Positions 1 through 7,373 of a stretch of 8,840 nt of DNA are shown here, piece after piece; position 1 is the stretch's first letter; the number at the start of each line of letters is the position of its first letter. This stretch comes from an uncultured Sulfitobacter sp. (lineage in GTDB: Bacteria > Pseudomonadota > Alphaproteobacteria > Rhodobacterales > Rhodobacteraceae): positions 1 through 8,840 of the forward strand of contig CALAIJ010000266.1 in NCBI GenBank assembly GCA_937923365.1, given 5' to 3'. A program made the position numbers and the translations under genes. The notes under the pieces are model-generated. The model had not been told where the DNA came from. It made no database searches and was given only the letters and a program-made list of their open reading frames with translations.

Positions 1-646
1 GAATGTCCGCGCCGCGGATGTTCAACAGCCAGCAAATGCTGTCGGGCAGGGTGATGACGGCGGCCGTCTGGCCTGCGTCTTGCAAGCTCTTGCCCAATCG
101 CGCGCGTTTGTCGGCATGGCTTTCGCCTGCAAACTCCAGGGCATGCACCTTGGCGGGTTGCATAGGCGGGGCGGGCTGATCCTCCCAAATGCGGTCCACC
201 AGATTGGCGCATTGCTGCAAGGCAACGCCTGTTCCTTCAAGCGCCTCTTCGATCTGCGCGATTTGGGCTGGCGTATGCAGCCACGGGTCAAAACCGACGG
301 TCCCCCCTTCGGGCATCTGCTCTTTCAGCCACGCCCCCAAAGAGACGTCGGGCCATGGCACGGGCGTGTAATCCGCGGCAACCTGCGCCTTGACCTGCGT
401 GCGGTAGCGCCCGTCGATGAACACGCCTGCGATGTCTTTCAGGGCGGCACAAAAACCCGCTGATCCGGTAAACCCCGTAAGCCAAGCAAGCCGCTCGTCA
501 TGAGCGGCGACATATTCACCCTGATGGGCGTCCGCGCGCGGGATCAGAAAGCCGTCCAGACCTTCACGGCTCAATTCAGCACGCAAGGCTTTCAGGCGGG
601 GCGGGCCTTGCTCTGGCCGTGCGGTGACCTCGAAACTCTGGAACAT
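1..646 (-). CDS. Xaa-Pro aminopeptidase (M24 family), N-terminal part, truncated by window edge
   Basis: Reading the minus strand from the ATG at 646 gives 215 codons without a stop, running off the left edge. The product matches the N-terminal (creatinase-N-like) region of bacterial/eukaryotic-type aminopeptidase P: FLIPRADAHQGEYV at about residues 33-46, WLTGFTGSAGF at 55-65, FIDGRY at 76-81, LVDRIWEDQPAPP at 149-161, then the start of the second non-catalytic domain with SICWLLNIRGADI at 203-215. This family removes an N-terminal residue preceding proline using a dinuclear metal site. That catalytic M24 domain would lie beyond the window, so activity cannot be judged. AAGGAG at 652-657 sits 5 nt before the ATG and fixes the start. 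The gene begins 42 bp after the cobT stop on the same strand, so it is probably the last gene of the cobS-cobT transcript. No signal peptide is visible, which suggests a cytoplasmic enzyme. Confidence 0.9.
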   Translation of the reverse strand, partial: MFQSFEVTARPEQGPPRLKALRAELSREGLDGFLIPRADAHQGEYVAAHDERLAWLTGFTGSAGFCAALKDIAGVFIDGRYRTQVKAQVAADYTPVPWPDVSLGAWLKEQMPEGGTVGFDPWLHTPAQIAQIEEALEGTGVALQQCANLVDRIWEDQPAPPMQPAKVHALEFAGESHADKRARLGKSLQDAGQTAAVITLPDSICWLLNIRGADI

Positions 647-651
647 AGCCT

Positions 652-657
652 CTCCTT
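652..657 (-). promoter_or_regulatory. Ribosome binding site of the aminopeptidase gene
   Basis: AAGGAG on the minus strand lies 5 nt upstream of the ATG at 646. It is the strongest Shine-Dalgarno match in this part of the window and supports that start. It lies in the 42-bp gap after cobT, where I see no hairpin that would end the upstream transcript. Confidence 0.7.
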
Positions 658-688
658 CACCCTTCCAACAAACTCAAATTGTCCTGTC

Positions 689-2566
689 TCAGCTTGCGCG
701 GCGCATGCCCATGACGCGCGCCCGTGCCCGTGGATCGCTATCGAACAAAGCGGCCAGCTGTTCGGTCATGGCGCCTGCCAGTTGCTCCACGTCCGTGATG
801 GTCACGGCACGTTCGTAGTACCGCGTGACATCATGGCCGATACCAATCGCCAGCAGCTCAACCGCGCGGCGTTTTTCGACCATCTCGATGACATCGCGCA
901 GGTGTTTTTCCAGATAATTTGCGGGGTTAACGGACAAAGTTGAATCGTCCACGGGCGCGCCATCGCTGATTACCATCAGGATTTTGCGGGCCTCATGGCG
1001 GGCCATCATCCGGCGGTGCGCCCATTCCAGCGCCTCCCCGTCGATGTTTTCCTTCAGCAAACCTTCCTTCATCATCAGCCCCAGATTTGGGCGGGTCCGG
1101 CGCCACGGTGCATCGGCGGACTTGTAGATGATGTGGCGCAGGTCATTCAGGCGACCGGGCTGCACGGGTCGGCCCTCATTCAGCCATGCTTCGCGGGCCT
1201 GTCCGCCTTTCCACGCGCGGGTGGTAAAGCCGAGGATTTCGACCTTGACGTTGCACCGCTCAAGGGTGCGCGCCAGCACATCGGCACAGATCGCGGCGAT
1301 GGAAATGGGCCGCCCCCGCATGGAGCCGGAGTTGTCCAGCAGCAGCGTCACGCAGGTATCGCGGAACTCGGTGTCTTTCTCGACCTTGAAACTTAGCGGT
1401 GTTGTGGGGTTGGCGACGATCCGCGCCAGACGGCCTGCGTCCAGCGTGCCTTCCTCCAGATCAAACTCCCATGACCGGTTTTGTTGCGCCTGCAAACGGC
1501 GCTGCAGCTTGTTGGCCAGCCGGCTGACGGCCCCCTTCAAAGGTTCTAACTGCTGGTCAAGATAGGCGCGCAGGCGTTCCAGCTCGACAGGTTCGGCCAG
1601 ATCTTCGGCGGCGATGACCTCGTCATGGGTATCCATGTAGACCAGATAATTGGGGTCGGCGTCGCTGACGGGCTGCGGAGCAGGCGGCTCCATCGGGGCG
1701 TCACCCTCGGGCATATCGGCCTCTTCGCCCATTTCCTGATCGGCCATATCGTCCATGGAGACCTGCGCCTGAGACGCATCCTGCTGCTCTTCCTGAGAGC
1801 TTTCTGGCGTGCCTTCCGCTTCTTCGTCGTCTTGGTCGTCCTGACCTGAGCTATCTGGATCCTGCTCCTCTTCGGAGCCTTCTTCGGCCTCGTCCTCGTT
1901 GTCTTCGTCCATCTGGTCAGGGTCGTCGCCCAACTGGTCGCCGTATCCCAGATCAGAGATCATCTGCCGTGCGAATTTGGCAAATGCGGACTGATCTTCG
2001 AGAATTTCGTTAATGTTATCAAGGCCGCCGCCCGCCTGATCCTCGATAAATCCGCGCCACAGCTCCATCGCGTTCTCCGCCCCCGCAGGTAGATCGCGCC
2101 CCGTGGCAAGATGGCGCACAAGATAGCCCGCCGCCGTGGCAAGAGGCACATCGCTGGCCTGCTTGGCCTGATCATAGCCCTTGCGCAGGGCTTCATTCTT
2201 GATCTTGGCGTCGATGTTGCCCGCCGTGCCGGGCATGTCGCGCGCGCCCATGGCCTCGCACCGTGCGGTTTCCATCGCCTCATAAAGGTCACGGGCCATT
2301 TCGCCCTGCGGCTCATACCGCGCATGGGTCTGGCCATTGTGATAGCGCCGGTTCAGCGCCAGCGCATCTGCAGTGCCGCGCGCCAGCAAGACTTCCTCGC
2401 GGGTCATGCGGCGAGAAACCTGCGGCAAGCGCATGTTATCGCCGGATAATCCAGAGGGGTCGACCGAATAGCTGACGTTCAGCTCGGGGTCGTTGGCCAT
2501 GACCTTGGAAGCTTCGGCCAGCGCCTTTTTGAACGCGTCTGCTGGGTTGTCGGATGGTTTGTTCAT
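689..2566 (-). CDS. cobT: Cobaltochelatase subunit CobT (VWA-domain subunit)
   Basis: This 625-residue protein is the VWA subunit of the aerobic, ATP-dependent cobaltochelatase, which inserts Co2+ into hydrogenobyrinic acid a,c-diamide during B12 synthesis together with CobS and CobN. The domains seen are an N-terminal helical region (about 1-210), a strongly acidic low-complexity linker rich in Asp/Glu (about 212-290), a helical segment (about 325-362), and a C-terminal von Willebrand A domain (about 400-610). The VWA domain carries the metal-ion-dependent adhesion motif DNSGS (D411, S413, S415), with a further loop ISDGAPVDD at 533-541. Its length and layout fit full-length CobT. The ATG at 2566 overlaps the stop of the upstream racemase-like gene as ATGA, and no strong independent Shine-Dalgarno is present, so translational coupling is likely. 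The same domain logic (AAA+ plus acidic linker plus VWA) is used by magnesium chelatase ChlI/ChlD, but the sequence is CobT-like. Confidence 0.95.
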   Translation of the reverse strand: MNKPSDNPADAFKKALAEASKVMANDPELNVSYSVDPSGLSGDNMRLPQVSRRMTREEVLLARGTADALALNRRYHNGQTHARYEPQGEMARDLYEAMETARCEAMGARDMPGTAGNIDAKIKNEALRKGYDQAKQASDVPLATAAGYLVRHLATGRDLPAGAENAMELWRGFIEDQAGGGLDNINEILEDQSAFAKFARQMISDLGYGDQLGDDPDQMDEDNEDEAEEGSEEEQDPDSSGQDDQDDEEAEGTPESSQEEQQDASQAQVSMDDMADQEMGEEADMPEGDAPMEPPAPQPVSDADPNYLVYMDTHDEVIAAEDLAEPVELERLRAYLDQQLEPLKGAVSRLANKLQRRLQAQQNRSWEFDLEEGTLDAGRLARIVANPTTPLSFKVEKDTEFRDTCVTLLLDNSGSMRGRPISIAAICADVLARTLERCNVKVEILGFTTRAWKGGQAREAWLNEGRPVQPGRLNDLRHIIYKSADAPWRRTRPNLGLMMKEGLLKENIDGEALEWAHRRMMARHEARKILMVISDGAPVDDSTLSVNPANYLEKHLRDVIEMVEKRRAVELLAIGIGHDVTRYYERAVTITDVEQLAGAMTEQLAALFDSDPRARARVMGMRRAS

Positions 2567-3279
2567 GCCGCAATATCCATATCGTCCAAAGTGCTTTGGC
2601 CCGTTGCGAGGCGTGCAAGCACGTCCACATGTACATCGAGCGCATCAATTACGGGATATCCCGTGTCCTGACCGTCAAAAGCGAGGTTAAGGTCTGTCCC
2701 CGCCAAGACAATGGCATCCGCGCCATGGTCTGTCACCATTTGCTGACCAGCGTTGATGAACAGCTTGGCCTGTGCGGGGGTGCAGTACCCCGCAACCGCC
2801 ATGTCCTGATAGCTTTGCCCAATGGCGTCTATCTGGTCGTTCAAAGCGATCGCTTTGGTGCGGGTCAACTGACCGTAAAGCCCTGTTTGCATCACAACCC
2901 GCGTGCCCAGCAAGCCAACGCTTTTGATCCCGTGCGTGTCAAAGTAATTGTCCAAAGGCGCCACCGCACTGACAAGCGGCAGTGACGCTAGCGCCTTGGT
3001 CTCTTCGAAGCAAAAGTGCCCGCCCAGCGAGGTGATCGCCGCGCAATCCGCACCCGCCGCCTTGAGCCGCTGAATTAAAGGTGCATAGACGCGCGCTTGG
3101 GCCAAGCGATCATCGGCAAGGTTGTTGCGGATGAGCTCATGCACATCGGCATGGACGATGGTGATGTCAGCAGCGCCGCCAATCTGTGAAATCGCAGCAG
3201 TAAGCCTTTGATAGTAAACAACTGTCGCAGCAACACCGATACCGCCAATCAGGCCGATATGAAGCCGCCGGTTGCTCAC
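2563..3279 (-). CDS. Aspartate/glutamate racemase family protein, apparently lacking both catalytic cysteines
   Basis: This 238-residue protein has the Asp/Glu racemase fold signature: [15 protein letters not shown] at the N-terminus (residues 9-23), a central [14 protein letters not shown] (76-89) and a C-terminal [12 protein letters not shown] (186-197). In PLP-independent aspartate racemases the two halves present a catalytic pair, usually Cys in a CNTxH motif and Cys in a GCTE motif. Here the aligned positions read SLGGH (Ser84) and AGTD (Gly194), so neither cysteine is present. Other cysteines (C79, C90, C166) are off-position. Racemization by the usual mechanism is therefore doubtful, although a related reaction or binding role remains possible. 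The start is GTG at 3279, overlapping the cobS TGA as GTGA. Its own TGA overlaps the cobT ATG as ATGA. It thus lies inside the cobST operon and is probably translated in step with it. Family assignment is firm; function is not. Confidence 0.85.
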   Translation of the reverse strand: MSNRRLHIGLIGGIGVAATVVYYQRLTAAISQIGGAADITIVHADVHELIRNNLADDRLAQARVYAPLIQRLKAAGADCAAITSLGGHFCFEETKALASLPLVSAVAPLDNYFDTHGIKSVGLLGTRVVMQTGLYGQLTRTKAIALNDQIDAIGQSYQDMAVAGYCTPAQAKLFINAGQQMVTDHGADAIVLAGTDLNLAFDGQDTGYPVIDALDVHVDVLARLATGQSTLDDMDIAA

Positions 3280-4262
3280 CCCAAGCTCACACTTGCCGCA
3301 GACTCAGGCAGTTCCTCGTCAAACAGACGCTGGTAGAATTCAGCCACGGTCTGGCGTTCCAGTTCGTCACATTTGTTGAGGAACGACAGACGGAAGGCAT
3401 AGCCCACGTTCTTGAAGATCTGTGCGTTCTGCGCCCATGCGATCACGGTCCGCGGCGACATGACGGTGGACAACTCGCCGCTCATAAACGCGGTGCGCGT
3501 GAGATCCGCGACTGTCACCATCTGCTTGACCGTCTTGCGGCCCTCGGCAGTGTTGTAATGCGGGTTCTTGGACAGGACGATCTGCGTCTCGGCGTCGATG
3601 CTGAGGTAGTTCAGCGTCGCGACAAGTGACCAACGGTCCATCTGGCCTTGGTTGATCTGCTGTGTGCCGTGATAAAGACCTGTTGTATCGCCCAGACCCA
3701 CAGTGTTCGCCGTGGCGAAGATGCGGAAATAGGGGTGCGGCTCAATCACTTTGTTCTGGTCCAGCAGCGTCAGTTTGCCGTCCACTTCCAGCACGCGCTG
3801 GATTACGAACATCACGTCGGCACGGCCTGCATCGTATTCGTCAAAGACAATCGCAGTGGGGGTGCGCAGCGCCCAGGGCAGGATGCCTTCCTGAAAATCA
3901 GTGACCTGCTTGCCGTCTTTCAGCTTGATCGCGTCCTTGCCGATCAGGTCGATACGGGAAATGTGGCTGTCGAGGTTTACCCGCACCGCAGGCCAGTTCA
4001 GGCGGCTTGCCACCTGTTCGATGTGCGTCGATTTGCCGGTGCCGTGGTAGCCCTGGACCATCACGCGGCGGTTGTTGTTAAAGCCTGCAAGGATCGCCAG
4101 TGTCGTGTCGGGATCAAACTTGTAGGTCTTGTCCAGTTCAGGGACGCGGTCCGTGGCTTCGGGAAAGCCTTTGACAACCATGTCCGTGTCAATGCCAAAC
4201 GTGTCGCGCACGCTGATTTCCATTGTAGGCTTCATATCAATATCGAGCGCGCCATCGGCCAT
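3276..4262 (-). CDS. cobS: Cobaltochelatase subunit CobS (AAA+ ATPase)
   Basis: This 328-residue MoxR-like AAA+ ATPase is the motor subunit of the aerobic cobaltochelatase; it hydrolyses ATP to drive cobalt insertion with CobT and CobN. Motifs seen: a CobS-specific N-terminus ([19 protein letters not shown], residues 2-20), Walker A GYHGTGKS (71-78), Walker B AIVFDEYD (137-144, D141/E142), and a sensor-1 region RIFATANT (180-187, N186). The length fits the family. An in-frame ATG at 4277 would add five residues (MKGQQ), but AAAGGA at 4269-4274 lies 6 nt before the ATG at 4262 and inside that extension, so I choose 4262. It is the first gene of the cobS/racemase-like/cobT run and ends in a GTGA overlap with the next gene. 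I saw no cobalamin-riboswitch-like element in the 111 bp upstream. Confidence 0.96.
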   Translation of the reverse strand: MADGALDIDMKPTMEISVRDTFGIDTDMVVKGFPEATDRVPELDKTYKFDPDTTLAILAGFNNNRRVMVQGYHGTGKSTHIEQVASRLNWPAVRVNLDSHISRIDLIGKDAIKLKDGKQVTDFQEGILPWALRTPTAIVFDEYDAGRADVMFVIQRVLEVDGKLTLLDQNKVIEPHPYFRIFATANTVGLGDTTGLYHGTQQINQGQMDRWSLVATLNYLSIDAETQIVLSKNPHYNTAEGRKTVKQMVTVADLTRTAFMSGELSTVMSPRTVIAWAQNAQIFKNVGYAFRLSFLNKCDELERQTVAEFYQRLFDEELPESAASVSLG

Positions 4263-4268
4263 TTGTTG

Positions 4269-4274
4269 TCCTTT
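4269..4274 (-). promoter_or_regulatory. Ribosome binding site deciding the cobS start
   Basis: AAAGGA on the minus strand is spaced 6 nt from the ATG at 4262. The alternative ATG at 4277 would place this motif inside the coding sequence and has no comparable Shine-Dalgarno of its own, so the shorter CobS is preferred. Confidence 0.65.
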
Positions 4275-4341
4275 CATGTGCCGCGATATGCGCAGCTAAA
4301 GCCCGCCGTTGATGCCTCTTTCAGCAGATGCGTGCAAGGGT

Positions 4342-4372
4342 TGGAATACGGGTTTCTTCCCCGTTAGGTCCA
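4342..4372 (-). terminator. Weak hairpin between the TPR gene and cobS
   Basis: Starting 1 nt after the TPR stop codon, the minus strand has TGGA / ACGGG - 7-nt loop - CCCGT / TCCA. This is a 5-bp inner stem and a 4-bp outer stem separated by a small internal loop. No T-run follows, so it is not a classical intrinsic terminator. It could attenuate or end the TPR transcript before cobS, or be coincidental. Confidence 0.3.
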
Positions 4373-4373
4373 G

Positions 4374-6041
4374 TTACGCGGCGCCATTTGCGGACATGGC
4401 TGCCTGCGCACAGCCACAGGCCGCTTTGATGGGGCGATCTGCGCGTGCTTCGGCCAGATCAAGGCGCAGTTTCAGGTGTGCGGCCTCTGCCGTTTTGCCC
4501 TGAGCGGCAAGGCAATCATAAAGCCCCCGCAGTGCCCAGACGTTGTCGGGATGCTGGCAGGCACGCGGCAGACCGGGGGCAAGGCCAAGGTCCTGGCGGA
4601 ACACATGTTCGGCCTCTGCATGGTGTCCCTGTTCAAAAAGCAGCGCCCCCAGCGCATGGCGTGTCGGCTGCTTCCATCCCCAAGGCTCGTCATAGGGCAG
4701 GGCATCGTCCAGTTCGACCGCGCGGCGCAGGGCGGCAAACGCTATGTCATAATTGCCTTTGCGGTAGGCCAGCTCGCCCGCCAGCATCGCACTGGCCACT
4801 TCCAGCAGGTCAACGGCGCGCACGTTGTGGGACAGCCGCGTGTCGGGCACGCGTGCCTTGGCGTCCATAAAGGCGACCAATTGCTGGTCCGCTTCCTTGA
4901 TGCGGCCCAATGCGGAAAGCGCCAGCGCCTTGGCGTATTCAATGAACGCCACGCCGGTGCAATAGGTCTCGCGATCCTGGGGCAATTCCAGCTGCAGGAT
5001 TTCTTCCCACATGCCAAAGCGGATGAGGATATGCGGCTCTATCCCCAGTATGACCTCAAAGAAGTCCGCCATGGGGGGGGATTTGATCTGCAACAGCTTG
5101 TCGGGGATCGTGGCGCGCATCCCCTCAAGCGCGCGCATGGCAGGGGCGAATTGCCCCAGAAACATCGCCCCGTAGATGATGAAGTGGTAATTGTGCTGGC
5201 GGTACCCTGTGTAGATGTTGAACGGGCCTTCGCGCTCAAAATACTTGAGGTCGGCAGGCACAGCGGCCTCGTTCCAGCGCACAACATTTTCGTAGTGGCC
5301 GCACAGCACGTCGATATGCGTGGGCATATGGATGAGATGGCCTGCATCGGGCATCAGCGTGCGCAGAACATCCGCCGCCTTGAGTGCCTTTTCAGGGTAG
5401 GGCGACATCTCCATCAGATGCACATAGAGGTGCAGCAGACCGGGATGCGCCATACCGCCGGGACGGGCCAGATAGGTCTCAAGCGTGGCTTGTGCCTCTT
5501 GCGTGGCGGCATCCTCTGCGACGCTATCGCTGGCGATGTTCCACATTTTCCACGGGGTGAGGTTCATCAAGGCCTCCACAAAGACGCTTGCGATATCGGG
5601 GTCTTGAGGGTGGGTGCGGTGCACCTCGCGCATGGCGTCCGCAAAAGCTGCGTCCCACCCATCCATGTTTTCGGTGATCTCGCGCTGGGGATAACGCGCT
5701 GAAAGTGCGGAGATCAGATCAGCCTCAGCCTGTGTCATCTGATCCAGACAAGCCAGCGCTTCCTGCGTGGCGTCATAAGCCTGTGCCAATGCCTCCGCAC
5801 GGCCTTTGTCGTCATAAAGTTCCCACGGCATGTTGTAGTTCGGCCCTGCGGCATAGGCCACGCCCCAATGGGCCATACCGCAAGCCGGGTCGGCCTCGGA
5901 CGCGCGGGTGAAGCAGGCGATGGCCTCCTTGTGATTAAAGCCAAAGGTCCAGTTCAGCCCGCGGTCGAACCACTGCTGCGCCTGCGGGGTGGCTGCTGTG
6001 ACAGTGCGGGAATAGCGGCCCAGATCGTAGGGATAGTCCAT
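4374..6041 (-). CDS. Tetratricopeptide-repeat-type protein with conserved histidine cluster, function unknown
   Basis: This is a 555-residue, largely helical protein with TPR-like repeats. One is clear near the N-terminus (WFDRGLNWTFGFNHKEAIAC, 24-43, followed by a DP...MAHWG segment at 51-60). More lie toward the C-terminus: a segment around 415-445 with AYRKGNYDIAFAALRRAVEL, and 461-525 with ALGALLFEQGHHAEAEHVF and CLAAQGKTAEAAHL. The middle carries LLHLYVHLMEMS (202-213) and AGHLIHMPTHID (233-244), giving H204, H208, E211, H235, H238 and H242, a pattern I recognise as conserved in this TPR family. It could be a metal or ligand site, but that is inference. No signal peptide or membrane segment is seen, so it is probably cytoplasmic. 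The start is set by GGAG at 6049-6052, 7 nt before the ATG at 6041; an extension to 6134 has an atypical basic N-terminus. The gene lies 111 bp upstream of cobS on the same strand. Confidence 0.82.
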   Translation of the reverse strand: MDYPYDLGRYSRTVTAATPQAQQWFDRGLNWTFGFNHKEAIACFTRASEADPACGMAHWGVAYAAGPNYNMPWELYDDKGRAEALAQAYDATQEALACLDQMTQAEADLISALSARYPQREITENMDGWDAAFADAMREVHRTHPQDPDIASVFVEALMNLTPWKMWNIASDSVAEDAATQEAQATLETYLARPGGMAHPGLLHLYVHLMEMSPYPEKALKAADVLRTLMPDAGHLIHMPTHIDVLCGHYENVVRWNEAAVPADLKYFEREGPFNIYTGYRQHNYHFIIYGAMFLGQFAPAMRALEGMRATIPDKLLQIKSPPMADFFEVILGIEPHILIRFGMWEEILQLELPQDRETYCTGVAFIEYAKALALSALGRIKEADQQLVAFMDAKARVPDTRLSHNVRAVDLLEVASAMLAGELAYRKGNYDIAFAALRRAVELDDALPYDEPWGWKQPTRHALGALLFEQGHHAEAEHVFRQDLGLAPGLPRACQHPDNVWALRGLYDCLAAQGKTAEAAHLKLRLDLAEARADRPIKAACGCAQAAMSANGAA

Positions 6042-6199
6042 GGCAATGCTCCGAGAGTTACGGGGACCAGCATGGCGCGCATGGCGGTGTTTGCAACCCC
6101 CATTTGGCGCGATGAAATTGCGCAAAACCTGCACAACTGCTCTGCGGGGTCTGCACTGTTGGATGCCAGACTGAGGGCACTCAACAAGGAGAAAGACCC
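6042..6199. promoter_or_regulatory. Divergent intergenic region (TPR gene / membrane protein gene)
   Basis: These 158 bp separate two divergently transcribed genes, so both promoters should lie here. It contains good Shine-Dalgarno sites for each gene (GGAG at 6049-6052 on minus, AAGGAG at 6186-6191 on plus) and a small TTGCGCAA palindrome near 6117-6124. I cannot identify convincing -35/-10 pairs by eye. Confidence 0.35.
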
Positions 6200-6664
6200 A
6201 TGGAAAAAATTACCCTCAGAACCCGTTTTATCCGCGCAGGCATGGTCGGAGCGACGGGCGCCGTTGTGGCCGTCGCGATCACCCTCTTCGAGCGTCACTT
6301 CAGCGGCGACTGGAGCTTTGTGCGCTGCGCGGCGGGCGGTGCATTTCTGGCGGGGCTGGTGTTTGCCCGCTGCTTTGGCGGCACGGGCGCATGGGGCATG
6401 TTCCGCGCAGGCATGGGCTTTGGCGCGGCCACTGCTCTGGGGGCCATATGCGCGGTGCTGCTGCTGCCGTTCGACCAAGCCTTGATGAACGGGCTAGGCC
6501 TGCCGGGTGGCTATTCTTTATTCGACGGTGTGTTGAGCGGCAGCATGATCGGCCCGCTTTTCGTGCTTGGCGAAATGATCGAGAATTTCTGGGTCGCGAT
6601 GGCGTGGCTGGCCATGCTGGCAGGACTGCACGCAAGTGCCAAATGGGTGGGGGCTGACGCGTAA
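6200..6664 (+). CDS. Small multi-pass membrane protein, function unknown
   Basis: This 154-residue protein has a short basic N-terminus (KITLRTRFIR) followed by hydrophobic, Gly/Ala-rich segments. They sit at about 14-30, 43-60, 70-91, 107-127 and 129-146, consistent with four or five inner-membrane helices and no cleavable signal. C43 and C58 bracket the second segment; no enzymatic motif is visible. Overall size and layout loosely resemble small TrgA-type membrane proteins of Rhodobacterales, but I cannot support that assignment from sequence alone. The start is supported by AAGGAG at 6186-6191, 8 nt before the ATG. The TAA stop lies in the loop of a hairpin shared with the convergent J-domain gene, whose stop is 6 bp away. 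Confidence 0.75.
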   Translation: MEKITLRTRFIRAGMVGATGAVVAVAITLFERHFSGDWSFVRCAAGGAFLAGLVFARCFGGTGAWGMFRAGMGFGAATALGAICAVLLLPFDQALMNGLGLPGGYSLFDGVLSGSMIGPLFVLGEMIENFWVAMAWLAMLAGLHASAKWVGADA

Positions 6665-6674
6665 GCCGCGTCAG
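6654..6674. terminator. Perfect 8-bp stem-loop at convergent stops, probable bidirectional terminator
   Basis: CTGACGCG - TAAGC - CGCGTCAG forms a perfect 8-bp stem with a 5-nt loop, extendable outward by G-U and G-C pairs. The loop holds the TAA of the plus-strand membrane protein gene, and the right arm holds the TGA (6671-6673) of the minus-strand J-domain gene. Neither side has a T-run, so termination efficiency is uncertain. Its position between two convergent genes makes a two-way terminator or mRNA 3'-end stabiliser the simplest reading. Confidence 0.6.
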
Positions 6675-7297
6675 TCCTTGAAGTTACGGCTGGTCTTTAT
6701 CTGCTCCCACGCCCAGACAACTTCCTGCAACTGCTCTTCCTGAGAGCGGTCGCCGCCGTTCATATCGGGGTGCAACACCTTGATAAGCTTCTTGTAGGCC
6801 TTACGGACTTCGGGCTTTGTCCAGTTGTCCTTGGCCTCCAGAATCTCGACCGCGCGACGCTCGGTGGGGGGCAGACGTTTGCCGGATGCCGCACCCTTGC
6901 CGGGGTTTTGGGTGGCATTCGTGCCCAATACCTGATGCGGGTCCTCGATGCCCAAACGCGCCCACGCACGGGCTTCGGGGTCGCCCAAGGGTTTGGTCTT
7001 GCGCTCCCACACTTTGTCCTCGGACAGTTGCGCGTTCATCTCCGCTTCGGTGGTGCCGTCAAAGAAATTCCATTTGAGGTTATATTCCCGCGCGTGCACC
7101 TGACAGAACCAGAAAAAGTCGTCGAGCACATCGGGCGCTTTGGGCGCGCGGAACTTGCCTGCCTCTTCGCAGCCCTCATGATCGCATATGCGGCGGGACG
7201 TCTCGGACGCGCCTGACATACCCCGCCGACCACGGGGATTTTTCTTTTTGGCAGACGACACAGACATGTCGAAACCAAAGGGATCAGGCTTGGGCAT
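6671..7297 (-). CDS. J-domain (DnaJ-like) protein with N-terminal Cys/His zinc-finger-like motif
   Basis: This 208-residue protein ends in a J domain (about 148-205): helix II with EVRKAYKKLIKVL, then the HPD signature at 176-178 that stimulates Hsp70 ATPase, then a final helix with EEQLQEVVWAWEQI. This marks it as a DnaK co-chaperone of the type with only a J domain, not a full DnaJ. The N-terminal part has C38 and C43 (CDHEGC), then C65 and H68 (CQVH), a plausible zinc site; the first 30 residues are basic. An upstream in-frame extension to 7426 would run into bolA and is rejected. ATG 7297 (MPKPDPFGFD) has AAAGG at 7308-7312, slightly far at 10 nt. It is divergent from bolA with 76 bp between, and convergent with the membrane protein gene. 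The Hsp70 partner and client are unknown. Confidence 0.88.
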   Translation of the reverse strand: MPKPDPFGFDMSVSSAKKKNPRGRRGMSGASETSRRICDHEGCEEAGKFRAPKAPDVLDDFFWFCQVHAREYNLKWNFFDGTTEAEMNAQLSEDKVWERKTKPLGDPEARAWARLGIEDPHQVLGTNATQNPGKGAASGKRLPPTERRAVEILEAKDNWTKPEVRKAYKKLIKVLHPDMNGGDRSQEEQLQEVVWAWEQIKTSRNFKD

Positions 7298-7373
7298 TTG
7301 GATGGGACCTTTCCGACTCGAAGGAGAGAGTTTAGACTTCTGACAGGCAGATAGAAGGGGGGGCATCAAAAAA
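7298..7373. promoter_or_regulatory. Divergent intergenic region (J-domain gene / bolA)
   Basis: These 76 bp lie between the two divergent starts and should carry both promoters. A run of seven G at 7357-7363 (in AGAAGGGGGGG) lies about 10 nt before the bolA ATG and probably serves as its ribosome binding site. No convincing -35/-10 pair could be read by eye. Confidence 0.35.

Noticed and set aside
22..485. Several short open frames on both strands at the left edge
   Set aside because: The aminopeptidase frame from 646 is open throughout and gives clear family motifs; the others are out-of-frame shadows.
689..4262. cobST read as a magnesium chelatase (bchI/bchD) pair
   Set aside because: The domain logic is similar, but the CobS N-terminus and the separate long acidic-linker CobT match the cobaltochelatase, not BchI/BchD.
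3648..4367. Plus-strand open frame of 239 codons opposite cobS
   Set aside because: It lies antisense to the conserved AAA+ motifs of CobS, has no family resemblance and is explained by codon bias.
4263..4373. Possible cobalamin riboswitch upstream of cobS
   Set aside because: The gap is only 111 bp and I could not find a B12-box-like sequence; only a weak hairpin is present. A covariance-model search (Rfam cobalamin) would settle it.
4476..5702. Long (408-codon) plus-strand open frame opposite the TPR gene
   Set aside because: It is antisense to a well-supported gene. Its translation is rich in His/Arg/Gln and lacks recognisable domains, as expected for a shadow frame in GC-biased DNA.
6042..6134. 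N-terminal extension of the TPR protein to 6134
   Set aside because: The extension is basic, low in family resemblance and lacks a ribosome binding site, while GGAG 7 nt before 6041 supports the shorter start.
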